From Oxyruncus cristatus (taxonomy: Eukaryota; Chordata; Aves; Passeriformes; Cotingidae): a stretch of 64,000 bases of DNA. This document shows, piece by piece, positions 33,001 through 45,100 of the stretch. Under the pieces are notes generated by a model. That model made no database searches, had not been told where the DNA came from, and saw only the letters and a list, made by a program, of their open reading frames with translations. Positions within the stretch are counted from its first letter, which is position 1. Every line of letters starts with the position of its first letter. The position numbers were made by a program, and so were the translations under genes. The DNA lies in NCBI GenBank assembly GCA_013399855.1, contig VXAY01001951.1, positions 174,593 through 238,592 of the forward strand, written 5' to 3'.

Positions 33001-36000
33001 CCTTACCAGGAGCTGTTCTGTCTCAAAGAAAGCTGACAGTTGCCTCTGAAGTCAATGCCATGGTAACATCAAGTAATTCTCAATTGATTCCACTGCCTCT
33101 CATTTTCAAGGCCCATTTTAAAGCCATGGCCCTGAATCTCCATGTCCTCAGATGGACTAAGCCCAAGCCCCAGCCCTTTGTTCTCTGACCTGCCACACTT
33201 TTTCTTCTTCTCTGGAACAGCAGGCAACAAAATGCCAGGAGGGGCATTTGGAGAGAGGGACAAAGCACATGCCATGCAAATACAGAAAAGGTGAAAGGAG
33301 GTCCCCAACAAACACTGGTGAGGTCCCCCTGGCAGCTGCACTCTGCCCACTAGAAGCTTCAGGGAATGAGGGCTTTACCTCGATTTTTTTTTTCCTTCTC
33401 TTTGAATATATGGGATACTTCGCATGATATTTTGCATGCAGGGTTTTTTTCACACATCTGTCAGTGCCTGACTCAATAGATGGTTTGTTCAAAGTCCTGA
33501 ACCTGTGTTGACTGGGGAAGTGTTTATGATGGACCGTGAAGTTTCCTGCAACACCTCCTGCGCTGTTTTCCCTGCTCTCCTGCTGCTTGCCAAAAACCCT
33601 CCTGCTCCCGTCAAGTGCTCCCAGACAGTCGTTCAGGAACTGACAGGCTCCTGAAAGGGATTTTGTGTCACCTTAAATACTGCAACTGTACTAAGAAATT
33701 CAAATAGAATTATGTCTGCACCGCTCCCTGTCATCTAAAAAAGGGAGTAACTGTACATGGCTGGTGAAAAGAGCCTCAGTGCCTGAAAATGCCTCATCTT
33801 AACAGCTTTGCAAATATTTTCCACTCTTTGTTCCTCATCTTGCAGGGAAGGGAGAGGAAATAAATCACTCCCCATCGCTGAGATATTTGTACTTTGGTTG
33901 TGGTTTTACTGGTGGGGTTACTGTTCCTTTGTTCTGGAACCGGGGTGGATGAGCCATGGTTGTAGGGGATGACAGGGGGCTTTATGCTCGTTTTCCCACA
34001 CACCTTTTCCCTGTGCTGTTTATTCTTCCCTTGCATTGCTCAGTGCAGCACTCACCGATGGCTCAGTCTGCAAGGGAATTTTCCACTGGTTTTAGGGAAA
34101 AAGGGTTCAAGCTTTGGGAAAGCAGAATAGCTACAGGTAGAATTCAGCACCTGAAGACATTCTTTGCCTCTCCCCTGTGCCTGCTGGGGGCAGCTGACCC
34201 CCTTGGCTGTTTTTTGTGGCCACTGCCCCTCACACAACCTACCCAACACCCAGTCAGCCTGTCGGCCCCCACTGCTGTCTTAGATCTGTGCATATCATTT
34301 TCTTTGCTTTTCTGCTTATTAATATTTTATCTGACTCAATTCAGATTCTATTGTGAGGCAAGGACAAAGAAACACACATTAAGTGCCCAACCCAAAGCTA
34401 TCATGTATTATGCAGTTGTTTTCCACAGATCACATTCAGCTCCTTATAATGTTCCCTATTCCCATGGTGGCCACTTGTTTCCTGCTCAGCTTGCTAGAAC
34501 CAAGTTCAGGATCTCAGTTAAGGATCTCAGTTTACAGAGCACCCAAATCAAAAGGCTCCTGTGCTAAAGCGACTTGTACATTGCAGGCAGCAAAACTGAA
34601 ATGATTTGTGCCAGTGTGACATGACAGTCACAGCAGGAGTGTCTCTGCTCATGCTGCTGAAGTTTGTTGGTCTAAAGATTAACTCAAGATGCTCCACAAG
34701 CATTAAATGCCTGCAACTGCCCACACATGGTGAGAGCAAACAACTCTGAGCCTCCTCAGACGCTCTCTCCTCTGGCCACAGTCCCCTGAGCCACCAGTCC
34801 ATGCCCAACACCTTTCTCTTTAAACATTAAACTGCATCCCAGGAGTTATCCAGGTCCAGTTTGTTTGTAGTCTCCTCCAGGTTGTACCACACCTTAAACG
34901 TAAGGATAAAAAAGTATTAACTTGGTCTGAGCCAAAAACATTCTGGAGAGAGTTTTGAATTGGAGCAGTAATTACTTGGAATGGCTTAGTTCTTTACCTC
35001 ACCAAGAGTTAATTTTTGCAGGTTGTTGAATCAAGCCCTCCAGCACCTAATAACTAACGTCTCCTCTGCAGTTTAGGGTCCTCTAGAAGTTAAATGTTGC
35101 ATTGCCAAAGCCCTTGGAACAAAGTAGTTCCTGGGGAGGTCAGTGTTAAAGAAAACCAAAGGTGTGGTCACCGAGCGCCCTGAACGAGCGCCCTGCAGAT
35201 GCCGGGGCTGCATCTCCCTGAGAAGGGCCAGACATTGCTGTGGTCACAAAACACATCATTTGCCCCTTTCTTCTGAAAATCCACCCTGAGATTGCTTCGA
35301 TACTCTGTAATCACGAAGTATCACTTCTGCTGGCAGAGCCAGGCAGCTCTGCAATAACAAACCAGCCCACAAGTAACGGAGGCAGCCGGAGGGAAGGAAT
35401 TTGTTTAGACTTCAGATTTCCAGGACATTTTGGGTAGAAAAACCTTGATGTTGTTAATTTAACGAGATCCACATTGAGGCTGCTCTATGAGGAAGAGGCA
35501 CAGTTTGACAGCATAAATACATGACTGGGAGACAAACCCCTTCCCTTCCATCCCAGCCTCGGTTCTTGTGGCCCCACAGCTCAGTCCCTGTCCTGGTGTC
35601 CCCACAGGCAGGGGGCCACAGGGATGACACTGAGCAGGGTCCTGGCACCATCCAGGCCAGGAGAAACACCCAACCTTCCTTCTGGGCACAGAGGGACAGC
35701 AGGGAGGGTCGCAGAGCCCTGTCAGGAGGGCCTGAGCTGAAGCAGCTCCAGCTGAAAGTCACCTTTGCCTCAGCTTTCTCAGGGTAATAAGTAACCCAAA
35801 ATTCCACATCTCCCATGTCACAGCTGCTGGTGGCAGTCCAGGACAGCACGAGAGAGTATCTGGGGCTGAGCACTCGGTTGGGCTGGCACTGACTCCCCTC
35901 CTGTCTCCCCCAGGGCCATCATGGATAAGAAGTTGGCTGCCCAGGTGAACATCCTGCCCAAGAGCTCGGCCTTGTAAGTTGGGCTCGCCATTCCCCAGTG

Positions 36001-38135
36001 GAGGAGGCAAACCCAGGCTCTCCAGGGAGGAAAGGAGGAGATGGACACCCCGTGGCCCTGGGCAGAGGAGGCAGTTTCCAGAAGGCTGCTGGGTCTGTTT
36101 GTTGGTGCAGATGAGGGAGAGGAACCTCACCGTGCTCCAGGCTCATTAAGGAGCGCAGATGCTCCGACTCCCCGTGGGGACCATTTGTTTATTGGTTACT
36201 TGGTTACAGGGAGATCCAGCAATTTAGGGTTTATGGTCCTGAGGACGTGGTGCCTGTTATTAGAGGCTCTAAAAGAAGTTCAGATAGGGACCAGAAAAGG
36301 CCTTTACAATATTAAGCAGCACTTTCAGGAAGGAAGGAAGACCAGTGTCTTTGACCTCGAAACACAGCCTGCTCTGCAGGTGTCCTCAGCTGTCCACACA
36401 AAGATTGCACTTGTTAGAGGCTTAAAGAGCAAACCCCAAACTACCTTTTTCCTCACAGGAACACCCTGGCCCTGCCAGAAGAGGGGAGCAGATCCCACCT
36501 CAGCCTCCCCACAGGAGGGGTCCTCACAGTGCACCCCCCAGGCTCTCCCATAGCCAGGCAGAGGCTGCTGAAATAGGGTAAACCCAATAATACCCTTCTT
36601 CCCCTTGTCCTTCACTCCCCCTGAGCCCCAAGAGCCTGAGCAGAGTTGCTCCTGCGCAGCCCTGGCTGCTCCAGCTCGTTTCTGCTCCGGGCCCTGCTCG
36701 GGAGACACCGCGACGCCTGCGAGTCCTCCTCACGCAGGAGCCCAGCACGCAGATGAAATCACCGTGGCCTTCTGGCACTGCTTGTAAAGGTCACATCTGA
36801 CTCATGACAAGTACATCTCCTCTCCTGCAGGGAAGGAGAGCAGGAAAGCGGGATGCTGCTGTGCTCAGCCTCCCAACCACGGTCCCTGCAGGCACCGTCC
36901 CCAGCCGCTGCTCAGAGCGGGGCCACCCCCACAGCCCCCCACGGACACCCCAGTCCCAGCAGATTTGCCCTGGCATCCCCCCTGGGCAGCTCTCTGGAGG
37001 CTGGCACAACCAAGGAGGCTCTGGTCCATAAATCCACGGTGCTCAATCATGTCCTCAGCCGTTTTGGGGCCAGCCATGCTTCCTGAGGCTGGAAAGCCTC
37101 GTGTGAAAAGCACCAAGCAGGGAGAATAACCCCTGGAGGGACTGGCAGGGCTGCAGACAGAGCTGTATCTGCTGATGCTGCTTTTCTTTAAATCCAGGTA
37201 TTTCTGGAAAGGGGAACTGGAAGAATCCACTGAAATACTGCTGGTGAGCGATCATTCCCTGCCTCACAAATGGCCCCAGCAGAAAAGGGCTGCAGGGAGG
37301 TTTGGGAAGGGTGGCACCAGCCCAGGGATCCCAAACACCTGTCTGTGGGCATGGCAGTGCTGCATGGGAGCAGTGAAACTGTGGGTGCAGGATCTCTCTG
37401 TCCCTTTCACATCTCCCTTGGGTTCTGTTTTGGTGTTTTTACCCTCCACAGATAGTGAAAACCAGGACGTCCAAAATAGGGGAATTGTCCAACTACGTCA
37501 GGTGAGGCTCTGGCTCTGTGGGAGCACTGGGTACCCCATCCAAGGTAGGCTGTCCTCTCCTGCTCGGGTTTGGGAGTTCCTTGAGCCGCTTCCCACCCAG
37601 GGTGTGCTGAAGTGCTCCTGCTGTACCCATGAGCCAGATAAACCCAGAGATGGCATCAGCAAAAAAGGTTGGCAAAAATACCAACTCTTGGGCAGTCCCT
37701 TCGTGCTGGATACGAGGAGGGATTCTCCCTCTCCTCACACAGGTTATTCCCTGGCAGCCTCCTGGCAGGATTTCCTGCGTTCCCCAAGCCCTGAGGGGTG
37801 AGCACAGCCAGCTTTGGGCCAGACCCCCGGCAGTGGGCTGCTGCCTGTGGTAAACCCCAAACTCAAAGCAAAATTCCCACATGGCAAAAAGAAGCTGCGG
37901 GTGCTTTGAAGTCCGTGGGGAGCGCGGGGCAGGGCTGGGATGAGCGGCTGGGAGCCGAGAGCTCGGCTTCCTGCGCCGGGAGCAGAGTGGGGCCGTGCTG
38001 ACACTGCTCCTCTGCGGCTGTTTCCACTTTAGATCCATCCATCCCTTTGAAATCCCCGAGATCATCAGCCTGCCAATTGACCAAGGAAACCCTCTCTACC
38101 TCAAATGGATCGAGGAAAACGTCCCACGGGACTGA
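30052..38135 (+). CDS. CUTAL: CutA divalent cation tolerance homolog-like protein
   Basis: Six exons, all with GT-AG borders and compatible phases: 30052-30132, 32503-32651, 35914-35973, 37198-37243, 37452-37501 and 38033-38135. They give 162 aa with no internal stop. Residues about 23-45 (GTLLLVVTLAVLMYPLLRGL) form a hydrophobic N-terminal segment that could anchor the protein or act as a signal. The rest, from about residue 52, is a CutA1 domain: AFINCLNEQIAKDIAR, the LAA-VNILP strand, YFWKGELEE, IVKTRTSKIGELSNYV and the family signature SIHPFEIPEIISLPI. CutA1 proteins form very stable trimers. Bacterial members were linked to copper tolerance and vertebrate CUTA to acetylcholinesterase assembly. 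The job of this paralogue is not established. The human locus in this position is a pseudogene (CUTALP). The first exon is the least certain: its ATG has a favourable context and its donor is GTAAGT, but the frame stays open upstream. Confidence 0.88.
32760..32960 (+). mobile_element. CR1 LINE 3' fragment in CUTAL intron 2
   Basis: GTTGCCCAGAGAAGCTGTGG, CCCCATCCCTGGAAGTGTCC, AGTGGAAGGTGTCCCTGCCC and GATGACCTTTAAGATCCTTC follow each other in sense orientation. The element ends CCATTCCTTGATTCTCTGATA, the degraded CR1 terminal octamer repeat. It starts about 110 bases after the exon 2 donor. Confidence 0.9.
32961..35913. other. CUTAL intron 2, rest
   Basis: No further exon is supported. The sequence is mixed, with short pyrimidine tracts (for example near 33383) and no recognisable repeat beyond the CR1 at its left end. 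Confidence 0.6.
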
Positions 38136-41100
38136 CTGGAATGGTCACCTTGGTTTTGGGAGACCAGGTGGACCCTGCCGAGCCACGCGAGTCTGCCTGG
38201 GCAGGCAGGAGCTGCCTGCGAGGACGCAGCTTCTGTCTTCTCGGGTTTGCTGAAACACAGAAGTCTGGGATTGGGAATTTCATTCGCACTGGAAACATCC
38301 CCTCCTTGGCCTGACCAGGGAGCGCTGAGCAGCCCACAGCTGGTGGAGGCTGAAGAGGGAAAGGCTGCTCCCTGCACCGTTGCGGGTGAGGATACAGAGA
38401 TGCTCATGTCAGGACACTGCAGCATTTGGGGGCTCTTTCAGGCTGCCAGCAGCAAGTTCCTTATGGAAGCCATGGCCTGGCAGCCTCTCCAGTTCCATGT
38501 GTGCCCACAGCCAGTGCCTGAACTCTGCCTGGCCCCTCTGCTCCCCCGCAGCGGCAGTCCCAGCATCCTGCCCCGCTCTGCCTCCCGCTTCCCCAGCCCC
38601 GAGGCAGCAGGATGTGGCCGGGCACCCCGCGACGCGCCGGCTCCTGCCCTCTCCCGCTGTCAGGAAACGTGCTGCTGGAGCCTCACAGAATCCAAGGAAG
38701 CAGCAAACTCGAGCAGAAGCTGCAAGGAACTACCAGGAGCCACACGTGTGACCCTGCCCTGCCATGGAGCCGGGGAGAGCTGGGATGAGCTGGGCAACTT
38801 CCATGGCCAGTCCAGGGAACCCAAGTGCCAGCAGGACCAGGACATTGCCCAAGCCCTGCATCCCTTACCCCAGCCCTGCATCCCTTACCCCAGCCTGAAC
38901 AGTGGCTTTTTGCCCAGGCCAAGCTTAACCTTGTAAAAAGACGCTCATTAATAGTTTAAAGGGATATAACTTACAGAATGATACTGAGGATTTATGTGAC
39001 TGGGAGGGGAATAAACAGCAGCGTTTCTTACCTGGGCAGGCTCAGGTGTGGTCACAGCCTGCTGTGCAGTGTCCTCAGTGAGCTGGGCAGAGGAAAGGCC
39101 CGTCCTGGGCTTGCAGTGACTCTCTCCAGACCAGTGCTGACAGTTGCCCCCACCTGGCTCATTCCAGGTCCCGGGAGAAGAAATCCAGGGCATTCTGCAG
39201 GCACTGGGAGCTGTGCCTGTGGGCTTGTGCGGCCCCATCAGCCATGAGAGGAAGCAGGAGGAAGGCTCACAGGGGCAGGAAAGAGAAGCCAAGAGGGAAA
39301 AGAGGTCTGAGCTCTGAGAGGAGGAAACTCGGCAGTGCCAGTTGTGGAGGAACAGGGCACCAGCAAGGCCCCTTGTCTGGCAAAAAGGAGCAGAGCACAT
39401 GAAGGCAGCACCAGCACTCCAGACCACGCCTGCACTGCACCAAAGCTGAGCTTTGTTTAGCCCTGTCAGGGCTACATGTGCAATATGCTGGTTTTAGGCA
39501 AAGATTAAGTGGATGGGGCCATCTGGGACCTCACCACTGAAGGCAGCCCCTCTCTACAAAATCCATCCTTGCAGGGAGTGTCCCTGTCCCCTGCTGTTAC
39601 TTCACTCCCCACCCTCATCCCTTCACGTCCCTCTGTCCTTCTCGTGCTTCCCAGCAGCACCTCCCAGGGGAGGACACAGCGGACCTGGCACAGAACACCA
39701 CCCAGCAGCACCATGGTGGGCACTGGGCATCCCCCCAGGAGCATAGACTGACCTCCAGAGCCCAAACCCAATAATCCTCACACTACAAAATAACACTGAT
39801 GTTTAAAAAAAAAAAAAAAAACAAACAACCGACTTTTTAATTGTACATCAAGACATCAGACATATTAATTACAACTTGGGTATAACGAGACTCGGTTATT
39901 ACAAGCAGCAACCTGAACTCAGAAATCAGAAGGTGCACAGAACCCTTATAATCTCGATTACAGCGAATGCAAAATATACTCTGCAACAAAAATATTTTTA
40001 AAGGCTCCACATATAATTCTCTGCAAGAAGCCAGGAGGGAATGAGAGAGAACAGAAAGGAACCAGGGCCACAGGGTGCTGCCATGACTGTGATGTCCATT
40101 GGCACATCCCGCAAGAATGCCCCTGCTCGGCCCTGGCACAGCCCTGGGCAGGGGCTCCATAGGCACTCGAGGAAGGGAAATACTTTAAGTGATCCTTTGG
40201 TGACAAAGCCAAGGCAACGCAGGGAGTGATCCAGCTGCTGGACCCCTCCCTGCCAGGGATGGGGGTCCTGGCAATACATCCCCCTGAAAGATGGGGTCCC
40301 TCCAGAGATGCTCCCCTCTGGATGAGCCGGGATGCAGACCCTGAGGGTGCCAAGCACCACTCCCCAAGGCACATTTGAGTCCTCAGCCCAAACATCTCAT
40401 GGCTGGGAGCTGGACAGAGCTGGACATCTCATGGCTCGACAGAGCCTTCTCTCCCAAACCTGTCCCTGCACAAGGGGCCAACAGCTTCTCCCCCAAGCAC
40501 AGCACTGGGCACATGGCACTGGGCAGCCCCGAGGGAGGAGTGACAGTGCTTTGACCCAGAGCCAGATACTCAGGCTCCTTCTCCAGGCCCTGAACCAGCT
40601 CCTGCCTGGCCCAAACCACACCCTAGGCTGCAGAGAAGTTGCTGCCCTGCACCACAGCACGGATACCCCACTATGTTATTTCAGCAGTAGCTGCAGCAGA
40701 AGTTTGTTTTTAAGGACCACACTTTGGCCTCTGGTTTGCAAAGGCCACCTGGCCTCTCATGCCAACCACACTGAGGGATTTTTTTTTAAGCGCTTTTTCA
40801 GTAAAACAACCTTTTCAACTCACCCTCTGGTCAGCAGATCCCACGAGCACAGGTATGGACAGTGATGGGGCTGCAGGACAGGATCTGCTGATGGAGCAAG
40901 ACCACCCAGCCCACCCACCCTCCATCCCATGGGACAGCCACGGTGGGATGGGGGAGAGACAAGGAGGACAACTTAAAAATATATATATCTCTCTTAAGGA
41001 AAAAAAAAATTCTAACAAATATATCTGATATTAGAATCTTTTAAAAGCCAACTGATTTGCTCCTGCCCAACCTGGCAGTATTGCTTTGTTAGAGAAAGGG

Positions 41101-42110
41101 ACTGTTCCTTCTCTCCCACAGACAAATCAACCCCACGTGGTCCCAAACATCAGCTGCTCTCCAGTGAGGCACTGGTACAACCCCCTCCCCGTGTCCCCAC
41201 TGTCCTCTTCAGCCTTTTTTGGTTTGTCTGCTGGTTTGGCACATTCAGGGTGAAGATTCCTCTGAGAACAAAGGCCTTGGGCTCCAGTCTGTGAAGTGCC
41301 CGTGGTGGCATTAAGGCAAAGGAGGATCTTTTGGCCAGTCTCTTCCAGGATCACGACTGTCAGAACAGGGAAATGAAGCTGGTGCAGCATCACAGGCAGT
41401 CCAGGTTGAGAGATGAGAGGAGCCACCACCTACATCTGCCTTGTGGCCGTGAAAGCCACATGTCGGCTGTTTACTCCCCTCATTTAAAACAAACCACATT
41501 CCTTTAATGAATGGATTTAGGATGGGGCAGAAAACACCAAAAGCTACCCCCATTTCCCATAGGCACAGGGAGGGGCTGGGAAAGCACTGGGGTGAGCAGG
41601 GGCCTTTGTGCTTTGGCACCAGGACCCCCTCGAGGCTGCTCTGGAAGGCTGGGACACAGGGACAAGTCAGGCTTTGACGTCCACCTGTGTGAGCAGGTTG
41701 TGGGGTGTCCCACAAAGTGCCTTCCCCAGCTGTGCCAGGGGGACCCTTCTGGAGGGGCCAGAGCCACCCACTGCTCTTACCACCACCGTGACGGTGCCTT
41801 GGGCTCAGCCAAAGGCTCCACTAGCAGAGTGTGGCTGGACCACGCTCACAGCCAGGAAAAAAACTGGCCAAGAAACTAAAAAAAGTTAAAATTAAAAAAA
41901 AAAAAAAAAAAACCACAACCAGAAAAAAAGCATCAAGGTCCCAGGTTCCATTCCTGGGCAGCACCACTGGCAGTGCTGGCGTGGGCGCTGCCTCCACCCG
42001 CGGAGGCTCCCGGGGGGAACAACACCCTCCTGTGCCTCCAGGCCAGGGCTTCCCCAGCACCCTGATCTCCTCTGGCTTGGCTCCGGGAGAGGTCTCAGGG
42101 CTGGCAGGGC
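38136..42110. other. Interval between CUTAL and PHF19 stop codons (convergent 3' ends)
   Basis: This must contain the 3' UTRs of both genes. An AATAAA at 39010-39015 is a candidate end for CUTAL. For PHF19 an ATTAAA-type signal on the minus strand at 41503-41508 is possible. There is a 20-base unit repeated twice (38853-38892), and adenine tracts lie at about 39806-39822 and 41893-41912. No other gene is seen. Confidence 0.6.
39010..39015 (+). promoter_or_regulatory. Candidate poly(A) signal of CUTAL
   Basis: Canonical AATAAA about 0.87 kb after the CUTAL stop codon, the first canonical hexamer I noticed downstream on that strand. Confidence 0.35.
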
Positions 42111-45100
42111 TCAGTAGGGGGTCGTGCCTTCCCACTCCACCAGGTACTGCACCTTCCCCTCCAGCGTCACGCGCCGCGCCAGCACCTGGTACTTCTCCCC
42201 GCAGACCAGCCGGCCCGCGGCCCCGAAGTAGCTGCTGATGGAGGACTTGAGGTGGGAGAGCGACGAGTCGTCCTCGCTGATGCTCTCGAAGGTGTGGCTG
42301 TCGATGCCGTCGTCGGGGCGCTCGGGGCCGCACGGGGCCTCGCTGCCCTCGGGGGTGCCCAGGGCCGGGCGCCCACCGCCGTCCCCTCCCCTCCGCTTCG
42401 CCCCCCCGGAGCCGTACGCCGGCGCTGCCAGTTTGCGCTTGCGGCTGCCCACGGTCCTCTGGCTGCCGGGGAGGGACAGAGGAGGGTGAGGGCAGCACCC
42501 AAAAGGTGCCCCACACCGTGCCGGGAGTTTGAGGGAGACAAGCAAGGACTGCCGGCCCTGACCCTGCACGCCCAGCAAAGCAGGGCCGCTCTGGGACCAC
42601 CAGCCCCTTTTGGGACAAAGGGAGCAAAGGCTCCCTGATGTGGGACATCCCTGTGCCAGGACACGAGGGTGCTCTGGGGATAAAAGGGCAGCCCCTCACC
42701 CTCCTGGCCATGCCACTGGGACCCCTCTGAGAGGGGGCAAAGGGCACAGCCCTCACCTGGACTCATAGGAGAGGCTCGTGGTGGCAGAGCCTGAGGTGCT
42801 GGCGGCATCTGTGGAGTCCACGTCTGAGAGGAATGTCTGTCCTGAGCTGGCACTGTGGATAGGATGGGATAGGATAGGATAGGATGGGATGGCCTGTCTG
42901 CCCCAGCCTGGCACAAGTGGCACCCCTGGCCCCCCCCACTCCCAGCCCAGCCCCACGGACCTTTTCAGGCTCTGGATCTCATCCAGCGTGAAGTCGAAGA
43001 TGCTGGCCAGGTGGTGGTTGGTGCTCCAGGCAGAGGTGAAGTCACTCTGTGTCACAGAAACAAGCTCACTCGTCACTGCCTGGCAGAGGGGCACTGCCTG
43101 TGCCCCCCAGCATTGGCACCACCACTCTCCTGCCCACGGCCCTGCCGCCCTGGGAAGTGTTCTGTGCCAAGCCCACTTCTCACGAGGAGGGACAGGGGCT
43201 CTCCCTGCCCACAGGAGTGAGGAAACCTCGCAGGGAGCCCCGGGACGGGGCTGCAGGGATCCCACTCCTCTGCCAAATCCCAGGATGGTTGCACAGAGGA
43301 GGGGGAGAAGGACTCACGCTGGGAATGGCGTCCTCCAGCAGGAACTTGGCCCTCTTGCGCTTCGCCGCTCGCCGCTTGTGCTGCTGCAGCTGCCGCGGCA
43401 GGAGCCTGCGGAGAGGGGCGTCAGGGGGGCCGGGCACAGGGCCCTGCTGCAGGGGGTGCCCGGGCCAACGGGGCCACTCACCCGTCCTTGTGGACACATC
43501 TGCTTTTCCCCCTCTTCTTCAGCTCACAGGAGCCGCCCTCGCCCTCGCCGGGGCCCTTCTCCGGCAGCACCTTGGTGGGGGGGTTCGGCGGGACGCGGAT
43601 CCGCAGGCGGAAGATGCATTTCTTCTTTTTGATCTCCTTCCCACACAGAAACCTGGAGGGAAGGGAACAGCCCTCAGCCAGAGGGGCACAGGAGCACCTG
43701 TTATCCTGCATCCCACCCTGTCCCCTCGCCCGGGACTCACCTGCTTTTGTAGCTGTTGAGTGCGTTGAGGAGGTGGGGGCCGCGCTCCGAGACGGGGGTG
43801 CCCGTGAGCTGTGAGAGAGGGGGGTCAGGAGGGCTTGGCACCCTCTGGGGTTATACAAAATCCAAACAGATGGGGGAACCCCAACTCCGGGTTTCAGCTC
43901 CCGCCCAAGGCTGGGGAGGGAAGGATGCCAAGGCCCAGAGCTGCCTGGGTTTGGCACCTACAGGGAGCCGACCCATCCCGCTGCAGGCACAGGCTCCCAA
44001 CACACCTTGGTGTTCGAGCTCCTCCCGGCTCAGCTCCAACCGGGAAATGTGTCAGCTCTGACACCCCAACAAGGGCAATCCCAGCCCAGAGGAAGGTGAT
44101 TAAGCTCATCTGGAGCAGGAACCACCCATCCCAACTGCTGAAGGAGCTGGGGTTTGGCAGAGGTGCCCAAGCTCAGTGGTGTGGGGCTGCTGGCACAGTG
44201 CCACTGCCAACACACGGGCATGTCCCTTCCCACTCTTCATCCCCTGCCCACCCCAGCCCCAGGAAAAAGTCCCTCGGCTCTGCCCAGGGCTGACACCGTT
44301 CCCAGCTCAGGGGTCCCACCCTGCACCACAGACACTGCCCACTGGGACACTCTGCTCTGCCACTGTGTGTTTGTACCTTCCCGAGCTGCAGCGGATCCCA
44401 GTGGTGGTTCACAAAGGCCAAAATCTCCTCAAAGTCAAAGTACTTCTTCTTGCTCTGCACACCCAGGTTGTAGAGGGCGAGGTGGACGACATCCACCCTG
44501 CAGCCAAGGGGGGCAGAGGATCAGCAGCCCACCCCTCCCCACAGGACAGTACCCACCATGACTCCCTGCTCTGCCAGTGCCACACCAACTCACAGTCCTC
44601 CCAAAACCCATTGCTGGAACCTAAGACCATTCCCACACCTCACAGGGGAAGCAGCCCAGTCCAGAGGTGAATCCTGAGGGATGCCACAGCCAAGACAGCA
44701 TCCCTGGAGCGCTGAGGAGGGGGGGTACACTGTCTGCAGCTGGGGGGAACCCCAAACATAGAATCCCACAATGGTTTGGGTTGGAAGAGATCTTAAAGAT
44801 CATCCAGTTCCATCCCCCTGCCACCTTCCACTAGACCAGGGTGCTCACAGTCCCATCAAGTCTGGTCCTGAACACCTCCAGGGATCAGCCAGCCCAGTGC
44901 CCCAAGGCCACCCTGGCACATCCCAGAGGAGCCAGGGCCTGGTTCTTACCATCTCAAGGGCAGGCGCTTGATGTACTCGGGTCCCTGGTTACACACGGAG
45001 CAGAAGAACACGTAGAACCTGGAAAACAGCAGGGAGGGAGAGCGCTGGGGGTGGGGGTCACTCCCACAGCCACGCAGGGCCTGGGGATGGGTCAGGGTGG

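Noticed and set aside
41888..41915. Poly(A) tract as the tail of a processed pseudogene
   Set aside because: Upstream sequence shows no gene copy and no target-site duplication; it is read as a simple adenine tract.
41821..42756. 311-codon minus-strand frame over the PHF19 terminal exon
   Set aside because: It is in a different frame from the PHF19 terminal exon, whose sequence in the true frame ends VEWEGTTPY at 42111.
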